From positions 186,001 to 250,000 of the forward strand of contig NW_013171866.1 of assembly GCF_000151665.1 (NCBI RefSeq): a stretch of DNA of 64,000 nucleotides. The letters run 5' to 3'. The notes below the pieces were generated by a model, which saw only the letters and a list, made by a program, of their open reading frames with translations, made no database searches and had not been told where the DNA came from. A program made the position numbers and the translations under genes. This stretch comes from Blastocystis hominis. Its lineage: Eukaryota; Sar; Bigyra; Opalinata; Blastocystidae. Within the stretch, counting starts at the first letter, position 1. The number at the start of each line of letters is the position of its first letter. Shown here one piece after another: positions 45,471-58,103 of this stretch.

Positions 45471-46107
45471 ATGAAGTTCTTTTATTTGCTTCTTATTTTG
45501 TCCTTCAGCGTAGTGATTTGTGCCGAATCTGAGGAAACCTCGCGTTATTCGAGATACGAAGGTGCTTGCCCTGGAAACATTGAGGATTCTTCTAAGAGCT
45601 TTGGTATTTTTGTTCAGAAATATTTCAACAACACGGAAACTTCCATTTTGGAGAAGTGTACTCCTGAGTTTTTTAAGAACTATACGAATTTGGAATATGA
45701 AACTGTGAAGGACTGTGTGGTATGTTCGCTTTCTTGTAGCTAATGACTAGGAACCGGTGCAGGAGTTTATGTGGGATCGTTGCCACTGGAGATTGTTGTA
45801 CAACGTTGCTGAGAAGAACAAGGCTGTGATGGATTTCTTGAATACCCTTCCTAACGGTGATTTGACTATTGAACTTTTGAACGCGATGAATGAAAACGAG
45901 GCGATTTACAAATTCGCTTCGAAGTTTGGATCTTGGGATTGGGCCGGAATTGGCATCATGCTTCTCTGCGGTATGTTTTTAGCTGTATTTTTGTGATTTT
46001 TAGCTTTCTTTGGATCCTACATTATCCTTTGGATTATCGGAGGTATCATGTATCTGACCAAGAAGAAGCATCCCGAGGAAGAGAAGAAGACCGAGAAGAC
46101 TGATTAA
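45471..46107 (+). CDS. Secreted/membrane protein with signal peptide, unknown family
   Basis: MKFFYLLLILSFSVVICAES is a clear signal peptide with a cleavage site after ICA. The lumenal or outer part has Cys residues (GACPG, EKCTPE, KDCV, DRCHW) and two N-glycosylation sequons (NNTE, NYTN). A long hydrophobic stretch, GIGIMLLCAFFGSYIILWII plus GGIMYL, precedes a Lys/Glu-rich cytosolic tail ending KKTEKTD. Introns: 31 nt after KDCV and about 32 nt after MLLC. Type I membrane protein of about 190 aa. TAA 46105-46107, with TGTTTGTT repeats near 46131. Not recognised; possibly specific to Blastocystis. Confidence 0.75.
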
Positions 46108-46253
46108 AATTACGTTGTACATTTCGCATTATGTTTGTTTGTTTGTCTCAAACACTCAACTTGTTTATATAAAAATAACTTGACTCTCTCTCTCTATCTT
46201 CTTTCCATTCCATTCCATTTCAGTCCATTCGGTTCGGTTCGGTTCCCTTTGGC

Positions 46254-48233
46254 TTAATGGTGGAAGAGACGCAGCCCCGTGTGCACCATCGTCATGCCAT
46301 AGGAGTCCGCGGCAGCAGTGACGGCCTCATCCTGAATGGAGCCTCCGGGCTGCGCGATGTACTTGACTCCGTACTTGGAGGCCTGGTCAATGTTATCGCG
46401 GAAGGGGAAGAAGGCATCGGAGCAGAGCGATACGCCGTCCATGGTCTTGATGAACTCGTCCTTCTCCTGCTGGGAGAGAGGCTCGGGCACTTCCTCGAAG
46501 AGCGTCTTCCACTGCTCGTACTCCACCTCCGTGAAGTCGCCCTCGATGTACCGCACACGCGCGTTCACGCGGTCCTGCTTCTTCACGCCCTGCTTGAACT
46601 TCAGTCCCAGCACCTTCGGATGCTGGCGCAGATACCACAGCGCCGCTTTCCGCGCCTAGCCCTCACGCCTCGCTCCCTTCCTTCCTACCGCCAGCTTGAC
46701 GCAGTCCACGCGGCTCTGCTGCCCCGCGCCGACGCCGATCATCTGTCCGTTGCGCGCGTAGGCGACGGAGTTGGACTGCGTGTACTTCAGGCAGATGTTG
46801 CCGAGGATGAGATCGTTCATCGCGGCCTCGGGGATCTCCTTCTTCGCCGTCACCACGTTGCCCATCTGCTCTCTCGACGGCACCACGTCGTTGTGTCGCT
46901 GCGCCAGCACGCAGCCGTGCAGCTCGCGGAACTCCATCGGCGGCATCGCGAAGTCCGCCACGCCCTGCAGCACGATGAACGCGCCCTTCTTCTTCTTCTT
47001 CAAAATCTCCAGCGCCTCGGGCTCGTACCCGGCCGCGATCACGCCGTCCGAGATGCACGTCGCCAGGAACTGCGCCGTCTCCACGTCCACCACGTCGCTG
47101 ATCGCCGCGAAGTCGCCGAACGACGACATCGGATCCGCGTTCCGCGCGCGCAGATACGCCAGCGCCGCGCCGCTCATCTCCTTCTCTCCCACCTCGTACG
47201 CCTCCTTCTCCACCTCCGTCAACGGCACCGCGATGGCCGCTCCCGCGGGGGACACGTGCTTGAAGGACGCCGCGGCGACGACGCCGAGCGCCTGGCGCGC
47301 CTCCTTGACGAGCATCCAGCTGTTCAGCGCGTCGCACAGGTTGATGTACCCCGGATTCCCGTGCACGATCGTGAACGGCAGGTCGCTGCCCAGGTGACGG
47401 TACAGGCCGGCCGGCTTCTGGTGCGGGTTGCAGCCGTATTTCAGCTCGCGGACCGGGATGTACGGACGCGTCGCGATGATGTCCGTAGCGCCCTCCGGGT
47501 TCAGCTGGCGCGCGAACCAGCTGCTGATCGCCGCGTCGTACTTCGCGGAGAGGGCGAAGGCCTCGGCGGCGAAGCGGCGGCGCAGCTCCAGGGTGGTGCA
47601 GCCATCATGCGTTTTCATCTGGGAGCGTCACGGGATGGGAAAGAGAAAGGTACCTCCTCCATGAGGGCAGCGTACTGGCTCGGAGAAGAGCAGATCACAA
47701 CGGCAGCGTGGTTCTTGGCCGAGGAACGGAGCATCGAAGGACCACCAATATCGATGTTCTCAATGCAGGTCTCGAAATTGTATCCCTTCGCCACGGTGTC
47801 TTCGAAGGCATAGAGATTCAGAACAACCAGGTCGATCTTCTTGATTCCGTTGTCCTTCATGTCCTTCTCGTGTTTCTCGTTTCCACGGACAGCAAGGATT
47901 CCTCCATGGACCTATGTGATTACAATTAGAGGAAAAAGTGTGTTTACCTTGGGATGCAGCGTCTTGACACGGCCATCCATCATCTCAGGAGCACCCGTGT
48001 ATTCAGATACGTCCATCACCTTCACGCCAGCATCACGCATAGCCTTGGCAGTTCCTCCAGTGGACAGCAACTCCACTCCGTAGGACTCCAGGAACTTGGC
48101 AAGATCCACGAGTCCCGTCTTGTCCGAGACGGAGAGAATGGCACGCTCCACCTTGAAGAGTGACTGAGTGGTTCCTACGCCTTATCGCCTCCACCAACCT
48201 CGAACCCTGAACGGCAGTAATAGTATGAGCCAT
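46254..48233 (-). CDS. ATIC: Bifunctional AICAR transformylase / IMP cyclohydrolase
   Basis: Last two steps of purine synthesis in the cytosol. N-terminal cyclohydrolase: [71 protein letters not shown]. Transformylase: [119 protein letters not shown] includes the catalytic His region. Start MAHTITAVQ is joined by a 31-nt intron to GTTQSLFK. Genomic TAA at 46254-46256. About 600 aa. Very GC-rich exon, which creates a 518-codon antisense open frame with no merit. A de novo purine end step in a parasite often thought to scavenge is worth noting. Confidence 0.94.
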
Positions 48234-48543
48234 GGTAGATCAAAAATCGAATCTGCTAAAAGAATCTTTGCACCTTAATCTGGAATGAAACGCCTTTGCG
48301 CCAAACTACCAAAATTCCCGTTTTCATCGAGAGGGATCGTTTCTGATGAACTGAAGCAGTTGTAAAACAGAGTCGAATAATGCAACCCCTATGCTTACTA
48401 GAATTACTTTCAACAAGTAAAGGGGGGGGGGGAGAAGAAAGGAACTACGTAATCAAGCAACCAAACCCTCCCCTATTCCATAATATACTGTTTGGAACAA
48501 ACAAAGCCACAGAATCACGTAATCGAACAACCAAACCACTCAC
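48234..48543. other. Intergenic with mannosidase gene-end motif
   Basis: About 310 bases holding minus-strand TGTTTGTT (48496-48503) for the mannosidase gene, an 11-base G run (48421-48431) and the ATIC promoter side. Nothing else seen. Confidence 0.5.
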
Positions 48544-51500
48544 TCACTGCTCAAAAATGGGCAGCATATGCCCGCCCGTAGTAAAGAGTGTTTTTCCTAG
48601 AGTCAGAATGTTCTTGGTGCTGAACAGCAGATAAAAGAACTTCATCGTTTTTCCCACGAAATAGCTCGGAGCCTCATCGCCCAACGACGAGAACGCGCTA
48701 TGCACATCTCGATACTGCGCGAATCCCGCGTCTGTCTTGCACTTCTCCCGGATGCTCTTGAAGATATTCCATCCCCACTCTCTATCGCTCATTCCCGCGC
48801 CCTTCGTCCCACATGTAGATCGGATCCTTCGTCATGTGATACAACACGAAGAACGTCTCGATCGTCTCTCCCCGCAGCTTGTACTCGATGCCGATCGGCC
48901 CGGTCTCGAAGTCCCGATCCTCGCTGAAGAACACCTTGTCCGCCGCGAGTCCGCTGGTGGTGGAGCGGAACATTTCGTAGCACGTGTACGCCAACGCGCG
49001 CGCCTTCCGCTTGTTCCCCTCCGCGAAGCGAGAGTTCGGGTTGTAGTACGCGGTCAGCGCGTAGAGGGCTGGGATTGAGAGCGCTGGCGAGGCGTACTGG
49101 CCACGGAGCACGCGTACTGCTCCATTTCGGGATGGAACTTGCCGTTCACGAGGGATCCGACGAAGGTGTAGCCGCCGTGGTAGGAGGTGTGGAGGAGATG
49201 GGCGTCGATGCCGTGCAGGGCGCGATGGAACGCGTTCTGCAGCGTGATGTTGCGGTACTGGCTGTGCACGTAGCCCTTGAGCAGGTACTCGTAGAAGGGC
49301 CCCGTGGCCTCCGTGAAGCTGAACTCCTTCTTCAGCACCAGCCCCGTCAAGCGAGCGAACTAAGTGAAGGAACACTCTTTCGTTCTTTGACCATCGATCG
49401 ATCGATGAATCAATCGATGAATCAATCGATGAATCAATCAATCGATGAATCAATCGATGAATCAATCGATGAATCAATCGATGAATCAATCAATCGATGA
49501 ATCAATCGATGAATCAATCGATGAATCAATCGATGAATCAATCAATCGATGAATCAATCAATCGATGAATCAATCGATGAATGAATCAATCGATGAATCA
49601 ATCGATGAATCAATCAATCGATGAATCAATCGATGAATCAATCGATGAATCAATCAATCGATGAATCAATCGATGAATCAATCAATCGATGAATCAATCG
49701 ATGAATCAATCGATGAATCAATCGATGAATCAATCAATCGATGAATCAATCAATCGATGAATCAATCGATGAATCAATCGATGAATCAATCGATGAATCA
49801 ATCGATGAATCAATCAATCGATGAATCAATCGATGAATCAATCAATCGATGAATCAATCGATGAATCAATCAATCGATGAATCAATCGATGAATCAATCG
49901 ATGAATCAATCAATCGATGAATCAATCGATGAATCAATCGATCGATCGATGGGCGATAGATTAAAGGATATGCTATCCGGGAACAGTCCGTCGAAGGTGG
50001 GCAGCTGGAAGAGCTTGCTGTACATCGTGCGCACCGCGCTGCTGTACCGGGGATCCTGCGTGATTCGCGACAAATGGCTAGGCCGTCACCCATTTCCAGC
50101 AGCCCCACTTCATTTCCAGCGTCAAACTCCCCACCTCCGCCAAGAACACTTTGCTGCTCGACTGCTCCAGCGCGCCCGTGCGAGGATTGATCAGCGGCTG
50201 CCCGTCACGAAACCCGATCACTCCTACCGCGGGGAACCCGCTTCCTTGGAAGGTCCGGAGCAGCAGATCGCCCACTTCGACGGCCTTTTCTAACAGAATT
50301 CCGCGTCGACTGAGTTCGTAGGCGGAGAGCAGGCCGCCGAGCAGCCGCGCGTTGTAGTCAAAGGCGCTGACTTCCATGTTGACATCCAGCGAGAGGCTTT
50401 CGCGGATCCACTTCACGGCCGCGTCGAATTCCTTGCGCATTCCCATCAGCCAGAGCGTGTCCAACGCCTCCACCAGCGTGATTCCCACGTGGCCGTTGTT
50501 GTCAAGCCCGGCGTTGCTCACTGGGAGCAGCTCGTCCGACCCCCACGCGTACTGCTGATAGCTACACTCGAGCCCTCGCCTCGCTCTCACCCCTTCCAGA
50601 AGTGCTCCATCTCCTTCTTCACCTCGCTCTGTCGCTGCTGCACCAGCTCGTCCCACTCCTTCTCCAGCTCCGGAGGAATGCGGAAGTGGTACGAGCCGCC
50701 CTTCAAAAACTTCTTGTCCTTGTTGTTCAGCGACTGCAGGAACACTTCCATGTCGTTTCCGCGCTGCACGCGCTGCCGGCCCTTCGTGTCTAGGTCCCAG
50801 CGATCCGCCACTAAGTACTCGAGACGTAGATCACCATGTTGCCGTCGATGTCTTCCACCGATTCCGATTCCGGCTCGCTGCCCGCTTCGGCCTCGCTTTG
50901 GACGCTCGGGCGCGGCGTGGAGGCAGCGGATCGCCTGGACGCTCGCTCCACACGACGCGGCGCGTGCGTGGCTGGAAGATCCAGCACGTCTTCGTCGTCC
51001 TCGTCTTCCTGCTGCTGCTGCTGCTGCTGCTCATTCTCCTCGACGTCCTCAATGCGAATATCGTCCTCCTCCTTCTCCCGCGGACCCATCCAATTGCGAC
51101 GCGATCGACCGGATCGACCGGATCGGCTCGTTTCGTCCTCGCCTCCATTCACTCCCAGCCCATCCACAGCGGCTTCGTTTCGCTCAGGACGTATCGAATG
51201 CACCGCCACCGGCGCTCGCATTCGTCGCATCTGCTTCTTCGCTTCCAGCTACGCTCTCACTGCGCTCTCCTCGCCCTACATCGAGGTCCGGCTCGTTCTC
51301 CGTCTCGTCTAGCACGTCCTCGCTGAGCGGCTGCATGGCGAGATCGTGATTACCCGTGCGGGTGAGCGAGACGATCTGGCGCGGAGCCAGCTTCACCGCC
51401 ACGTCCAGGGACTCCAATACGCTGTGCGAAATGGTCCGGCCCGCGCCCAGACGCGCGAGCGTCGCGTCCTCCAGCGCAGAAGAGAAAATCTGGAGATAAA

Positions 51501-52501
51501 CCGACGGATAAGCGAGTCGTACGGCGATGGAGGCGATGTTCCCCACGAAGGGATCCGTTCCGAAGCGCTCACTGCCGATCAGAAGCATTTCCGTGTCCTG
51601 CGCGTGAGAATCGGACGGAGTGGAGGGCTACTCGGATGCAACGCACGGTGACGAAGCTGTCGACACGCTGGCCGTTGATGTAAAGAATCAGCTCCATTTT
51701 GTAGCCGTGCTCGTAGAGACGCTTCTGGGACGCTCTGTCCGTGGGACGATTCACGCGGAGGTCCTTGAACACCACGGCGAAGTGCGTCCAGCGGTTGAGA
51801 CTGCGGGGAGAAGGGAGACAGAACCGTACCTCTGGCCGATGTCGATGTCGTAGTCCTCGCAGGTATTTTTGCGGCCCTTGTAGATCAGATGGAAGTGCCT
51901 GAGGTGGAGACAGTAGAAGAGAGCGTACACTTCGGAGTTCTCCAAAATTTCGAAGAAAATGGAATATCCTTGGACAGAGTCTTTGTCGGGGGACGAGCAG
52001 AGCTTGTTGTGGGTCGATAGGACCGTGTACCTCCCCTTGGCCGATAATTCCTTCATGCGAACCCAAAATGCGATCTAGTCAAAAGAGAGGCAAATCTGTA
52101 CCGTTTGCGACAGCGGATCATCATAGAAATTCGCCTTAACCAACGACTTTCCATCGAACAAAACGCTCGAACTACAATAATAGGCAAAACGAGCGACTAC
52201 GAAGGGAAAGCGGACAGCAAGTTTCTTATTTCCTTTAAGTTCTTGGACGATACATCGGCTGTTGAGTACCTACGATAGAAGCCATCGCCGTACTCGCTAC
52301 TGAGAAGATGGAGTTTCTGTCATAATATTGGCAGATAGTACAACAAAGAACAACGCACATATACCGATCACGATAAGAACAAAGAAAATGGCTAGAAACG
52401 AGAAAATAACCTTCTCAATGGGATTGTGTCGTCTTCTCCTTCCTACACGTCATACCTCGCACCAACATCGTCTCCCTACTTTGGACCTCTTTAGGAACCA
52501 T
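48544..52501 (-). CDS. Membrane-anchored LamG - GH47 alpha-1,2-mannosidase
   Basis: Start MVPKEVQ then a 36-nt intron to RRRRRHNPIEKVIFSFLAIF; the hydrophobic run to about residue 45 is a signal anchor (type II). Next a concanavalin-A/LamG-like domain: GYSIFFEILENSEVYALFYC, WTHFAVVFKDLRV, KMELILYINGQRVDSFVT, EMLLIGSERFGTDPFVGNIA. After an acidic/Gln-rich linker comes a complete GH47 domain: YQQYAWGSDELLPVSNAGLD, ITLVEALDTLWLMGM, EVSAFDYNARLLGGLLSAYE, TFDGLFP, EATGPFYEYLLKGY, TCYEMFRSTTSGLAADKVFF, LRGETIETFFVLYHMTKDP, and FTTGGHMLP. Trims ER or Golgi N-glycans. Within GH47 a 612-nt segment (49360-49971) full of a 12-nt repeat must be spliced out. Genomic TGA at 48544-48546. No gene-end motif separates LamG from GH47. 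Confidence 0.78.
49360..49971 (-). other. Putative U12-type intron carrying a satellite array
   Basis: Begins ATATCCTTTAATC, a near-perfect U12 donor of the AT subtype, and ends TTCCTTCACTTAG with a branch-like TTCCTTCAC (49364-49372). Phase 0, joining FPDS to FARLTGLVLKKEF in the GH47 domain. All three minus-strand frames are closed inside the array, so it cannot be translated. Confidence 0.6.
49394..49950. repeat. 12-bp satellite array (ATCGATGAATCA)
   Basis: About 45 units of ATCGATGAATCA with irregular 4-bp ATCA insertions, which shift the phase repeatedly. Flanked by ATCG tetranucleotide runs at both ends, probably the seed of the expansion. Confidence 0.95.
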
Positions 52502-52594
52502 TCCAAACCAAAAATGTGAGAGATTATGAGTAAAAAAACGTACGATTTTTGGAATACTGAACAAACAAGAAACAGGCACAAAAGCAATATACAA

Positions 52595-54575
52595 TTAGTG
52601 AGAATTTCGCATCAAGTGATCAATTCGATTTATAATATCAATACAGTCCGGGACGCTCTTCGTCCGAAAGGTAAGCACCAATTGGATCTCTACACAACAC
52701 CTCTCCCCCACTCCTTCCTACCTTCCCCTTCCTTCGTGTTCGTCTCATCCTCGTAGTTGTCCTTATACTTAATCACAAACCCATCCGGCGGACTATGCAT
52801 CGGACTAATCTTCACGATGTCCATAATATAAATCCCCAGACTCTCTTCCGAGGTGCAGCACCCCCAGCCCATGCAGGAGTGCACCGGATCGATAAAGATC
52901 TCATCTCGATCGATCGCAAAATGCCGCCGTTTCTGCTTGTCCTTCCCGGTAATCAGCCACACGTCCCATTGCTTATATTTCCCCGCTTCGAAGTTCGTGA
53001 TCACGTGGTCCGTCATATCCAGATCGTCGTCGTTGATGTACTCCGGGTTGTACGTGTACGTCGCGCACTGGATCACTTTGGGGCCGTCGAAATACCGCTC
53101 TATCATCGAGCCCGCTCTCCATTCCCACTGATTCGCACGCGGAACTGCGTCAAATCGATGTCGCACAGCCGCGTCGACTCGTTCACCACGTCGCTCATCA
53201 TCTTCAGCCGCTCCTTATCCTCCGCAGCCACCGTCAGCTCGTACGTCTGCGCTCAACGCCGCCCTCCTCGCCTACTCTTCCCGGATACAGCTCGCGCTTC
53301 ACGCGGTTGAGGAGCTGCCGGCACGTCGACGTCGCCGGCATTTCGAACGTGAACATCTGGTCCTCGAACGCCACGCGGTATTTCACGTCGTCCTCGGCCG
53401 ACGTCGGCGTCACCACTACGCTCCTCCACGCTTCAATCCGCCCCTACCTCGCGGCTGGTAGTCCGGAACCGACACCAAGCAAAACGCCTGCGGCTCGTCC
53501 TCGAAGAAGTTCGTCAGCATGCCGCCGCGCTCCAACGCTACGCCTCACCTCGCTCCCGCGCCTCTACCCGGGAAATCCAAGTCGCACTCCCCGTTCTCCA
53601 TCTCGATTCGAAGCTCGTACGCCATGTTATCCGCGATTAACGGCATCACGTCATACCCGGGGATCGCTCGCATTTCGCTTTCGCTCACCACGCTTTCCTC
53701 CTCCACCTCCGCGCCTCCCGACGGGTCCAGGAACTCCGAAAACCCGTCCATTCCATTCTCCGGAGGACTCTCGTCCAGCGGCGGCGACGTCGCGAAGCCC
53801 GTCGGACTGCGCGGTTCCGCGGGGATTTCGGGGTTCGGCTTGGCGCTGCGCTCGTCCTTGAGCTCTTGGAGACGCTTCTGGAAGAGTCCGGAGAGCGCGT
53901 TGGCCTTGCGGATGGTCTTTTCGATGGTGTCCTGGACGGTGGCGTCGCGTTTTAAAATCAACCAGATCGGATGCTTGTTCGGAAGATACACTTTCACGCG
54001 TAGCGTGTTGCCGTCCGGGACGTAGGAGCCATCGTCCTCGGCGTTGTAGTCCTCTTCCTCGAGGCTTCGCGTTAGCGGACCTCTGGGAGGGAGGGTAGGA
54101 GATTGTTCATTACTCAAAATCCTCATCGTAGAAAGGGAGTTGCGGCGGGATTGGATCCTGCGCTGGCAAAGTCTCTATGGAGACGCTGCTATCGGCAGCA
54201 ACAGACGCGGTTCCCGTGGAATTCTGTAATTCAACATGGGAACGAATTCAGACCCGAGTTGCTTCTCTCCCAGCGCTATCCTGCGTAGAAGTTGGTCTCG
54301 TATCATGTTTACTATCTTCTAAGTTGGTCTCAGTTTTCGGCTCCTCAACCTTGTTATCTAAATCAACTGTGGCTTTTTCGTCATTCATTTCGAACTCCGA
54401 TTTGACACACAATATATCTCCACTAAAGATTACTCACCGCTATCCACCCTAACTCAGAATCCGCAATGCTATAACCATCCGCCACATTATGCCGATATCG
54501 CTCTGTGTTCCCAAAGTCAATTGATCTTATCACTCTGAATTTGTTGTACAAGTCATCGATGTCACAGAGCTGCAT
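52595..54575 (-). CDS. Sin1 (TORC2 subunit)
   Basis: Scaffold subunit of TOR complex 2 that recruits AGC-kinase substrates. Start MQLCDIDDLYNKFRVIRSID; introns lead through an acidic N-terminus (PPQLPFYDEDFE) to the CRIM-type part GNTLRVKVYLPNKHPIWLIL, ATVQDTIEKTIRKA, AYELRIEMENGECDLDFP, the Ras-binding-like region (VKYRVAFEDQMFTFEMPATS, CRQLLNRVKRELYP) and a PH domain (YKQWDVWLITGKDKQKRRHF, AIDRDEIFIDPVHS, then DCIDIINRIDHLMRNSH). Genomic TAA at 52595-52597; minus-strand TGTTTGTT near 52562 with T at -5. PH strands contain an unusual Cys patch (CMGWGCCTSEE). Confidence 0.8.
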
Positions 54576-54755
54576 CTTCTCTCAATCCTTTCAGATTCTG
54601 ATCTAACAAGCTGATTCTATTTCAAATATGCGTACAGGACCAAAAATCCAAAATGATTATCCCACTTTGTTTCATGCCTGCAATCCATTTTTTGTTGTGT
54701 GCATGCCACACCTCCCAACTCTCCTCTCCCGCGACTGTCTCTAACAAACACGCCA

Positions 54756-55587
54756 TCATTCCTTCTTCTCTTCTCCTTCCTTCCCTGTCTGTTCCACTGA
54801 ACCCAGCGCAGAAATCGATTTCTGAACGTTGAACGACGCGTTGAACTCGTTCAGTTTTTTCTCAATCTCCGAGTCGAAGCAGAATAGCAGCTTGTTCTCT
54901 AGACGAGCCAAGTCCACTGGGCGTCACACTGCGAAAGACCGTCCTACCTTCCATGTCAAGCAAGGACTCAATCGTCTCGTTGCAGTAATCGGTCCATGTC
55001 TTTGAGAATTGGCGTCTTCGAGTGAGATTGAACTCAATACCGCACATTTCGGATACTGTGTCATCAAAATGCTTGCTTTGCTCCTCTTGCTCGGGAGTAG
55101 GGTTCGTTTGATCCTACTGTTTATTCATTTCAGAGCGTTCACAGTGATCTTCTCCATGACATCTCGGTTGCTTTCCTTCTGAATCTCTAGTTTCTTTTCC
55201 ACCTCACTCTGGATTGTGGAAATGTCGTTTTGCACAACATTTTCTTCCTCCCTTTGCACCGATTTTGGCATCGGAGGGGGAGGAGGCATGGCGTTGTCCA
55301 GACTGTTGCCTTTATCTAGTTTTATTCTCTTTTCTGGAGCAGTGACTTTGATGGGGTGCACGTTTGATATTACTTTAGGCTCTTCTTTGGTTTCATGTAG
55401 TTTTAGGAAGCTCGACTTTGCACTCGACGGAACCACTTCTAGATCCTTTAGTCATCCATTTTAGTGGATACTCGCACCCGTAGGATTCTTCTTCTCTACC
55501 GAGAAGTTGAATTTGAACGTCTTTGCTGTTTCTTCCTTTCTATTCGTGAAACTAGTATTAGGAAGAGTACTTTCGAAAAAACGACAT
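54756..55587 (-). CDS. Uncharacterised protein
   Basis: Assembled from five exons: MSFFRK; KEETAKTFKFNFSVEKKNPT; VVPSSAKSSFLKLHETKEEP to SNRDVMEKIT with a short proline run (MPPPPPMPK); DQTNPTPEQEEQSKHFDDTV, MCGIEFNLTRRRQFSKTWTD; and ENKLLFCFDSEIEKKLNEFN to ...KEGEEKKE. About 225 aa, hydrophilic and largely helical. TGA at 54756-54758; the next bases contain T then four bases then TGTTTGTT. Family not recognised; FKFNFSVEKKNP and the C-terminal FDSEIEKKLNEF are the most likely conserved parts. Its start lies only 14 bp after the DUS2 stop. Confidence 0.6.
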
Positions 55588-55601
55588 CACAAAATCGAAA
55601 A

Positions 55602-56855
<1,254 letters not shown>

Positions 56856-56932
56856 CTCTTTCGCAGGCCTCTCCAAAGTCGTATTCTCCGAAATTTCCGT
56901 CGTTTTAAACAAACACTGAATTCTACATTCCG

Positions 56933-58051
56933 GAAAACATTTTCAACATATCCGAAAACAAGCTCCCCTTCGGCTTGATGCCAAAATACACCTCTCCGAT
57001 CTTCTCCATCGTCTACACTCACAGCACGGCCTCGCTTTTACTTGCAGCAGCGCGGGATCTCTTTCCAGTTCAGGCGTGTATTTCTCCTTCAGAAGATTGA
57101 AGAGCGGCGCGGCGTCACGCTACACTCAGAGAGCAAAGCAGAGAAATACCGTAACCGTCTGCAGAATGAACGAATCGAAGTGGAACAAAGGGGAAGACAT
57201 GATCGCGCCCTTGGCTTCGAGTTGCGATTGGACGTTTGAAAAGAGATCGTTCGCATCGCGGAGGTTCTGTTTAGCGATAAGCCTAATTGATTAGAGACAG
57301 CATGAATTACCAGAGAATCGAACGCGTGATAAACAAATCCAGCTCGCTTTGGTAGCCGTGGCTCGCCCAATCGAGAAGCATGCTGGCGTAGCTACGCGTA
57401 ACGGTGTAGAGATGGAGGATACGATTTCATATCTCCGCTGAGAAGGTAGTAATCGTCAGCAATCGCATATTTCCCTTCCGTTCAAGCGGAATTTTCGTTC
57501 TTTACCTTGATCCCAGTAGTACTTCGCAACAACACGATTCAGTGCTTGATAGCCGGTCAGAGCGTTTCCTGCTGTATGGCACCACCTTCGTATTATACAA
57601 AAAAACAAAGAATTGAAACTCAGAAAAGGCGGAGATAAGCTTGTCTTTTTCCTCTCCTGCGGGAAACTGGGAGAGAATGTTGATAAATCTGTCTAAAATT
57701 GATTTATCCCTAATTCAGAAACCTCCGATTTCAGTAGTAAAAGTGGCTTTTCGCGATTTCAAGGAATTGAAATACAGCACAGCCAGATCGTACGCAGAGA
57801 TAGTCTATGCAATAACTACGCAAAAAGGAAAGAATCCACTTGATTATGTTTGTTCATGTTCTCAATTCCGTGAAAGAGCAGTTCGTCCGATTCCTTGTAC
57901 TTTTCAGCAGTTTCATACCTATGTGTCAACCAAATTTTGGGAGTATCCACCTCGACTGCAGACTCTTATACAGCTGAAGTGCCTCGTAGTAATTTCCCTC
58001 CTCCAATTGCATATCCAGCGTCTTGGGAATTGTTCCGACAGTTCTGCGCAT
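56933..58051 (-). CDS. GET4: GET4 (tail-anchored protein insertion factor)
   Basis: Alpha-solenoid protein that bridges the pre-targeting complex (Get5/Sgt2) to the Get3 ATPase for ER delivery of tail-anchored proteins. Signature QLEEGNYYEALQLYKSLQ, joined by a 37-nt intron to YETAEKYKESDELLFHGIEN; YDLAVLYFNSLK; several short exons through 57.1-57.6 kb; C-terminal MEKIGEVYFGIKPKGSLFSD then MLKMFSGM matches the family end (IG.LYFG..P). Start MRRTVGTIPKTLDMQ at 58051. Genomic TAG at 56933-56935; minus-strand TGTTTGTT at 56918-56925. Middle exon joins not individually resolved. Confidence 0.82.
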
Positions 58052-58091
58052 CTTCAACAATCAATCAACAACAACAAAATAAAGGTCTGTC

Positions 58092-58099
58092 AACAAACA
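58092..58099 (-). terminator. Poly(A)-site motif of the EEP-family gene
   Basis: TGTTTGTT on minus, four bases after T at 58104 (first base of a TTG codon). It lies about 40 bp from the start of GET4. Confidence 0.8.
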
Positions 58100-58103
58100 C
58101 GCA

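Noticed and set aside
46257-47813. 518-codon open frame on plus, antisense to ATIC
   Set aside because: His/Arg/Leu-rich reverse image of highly conserved ATIC exons, with no domain signs.
49394-49950. CRISPR-like regular array
   Set aside because: Units are contiguous 12-mers with no unique spacers, in a eukaryotic intron. It is a satellite, not CRISPR.
49866-50108. Open frame through the satellite (IHRL/IDSS repeats)
   Set aside because: The 4-bp insertions put a stop in each of the three minus frames, so the array as a whole cannot be coding.
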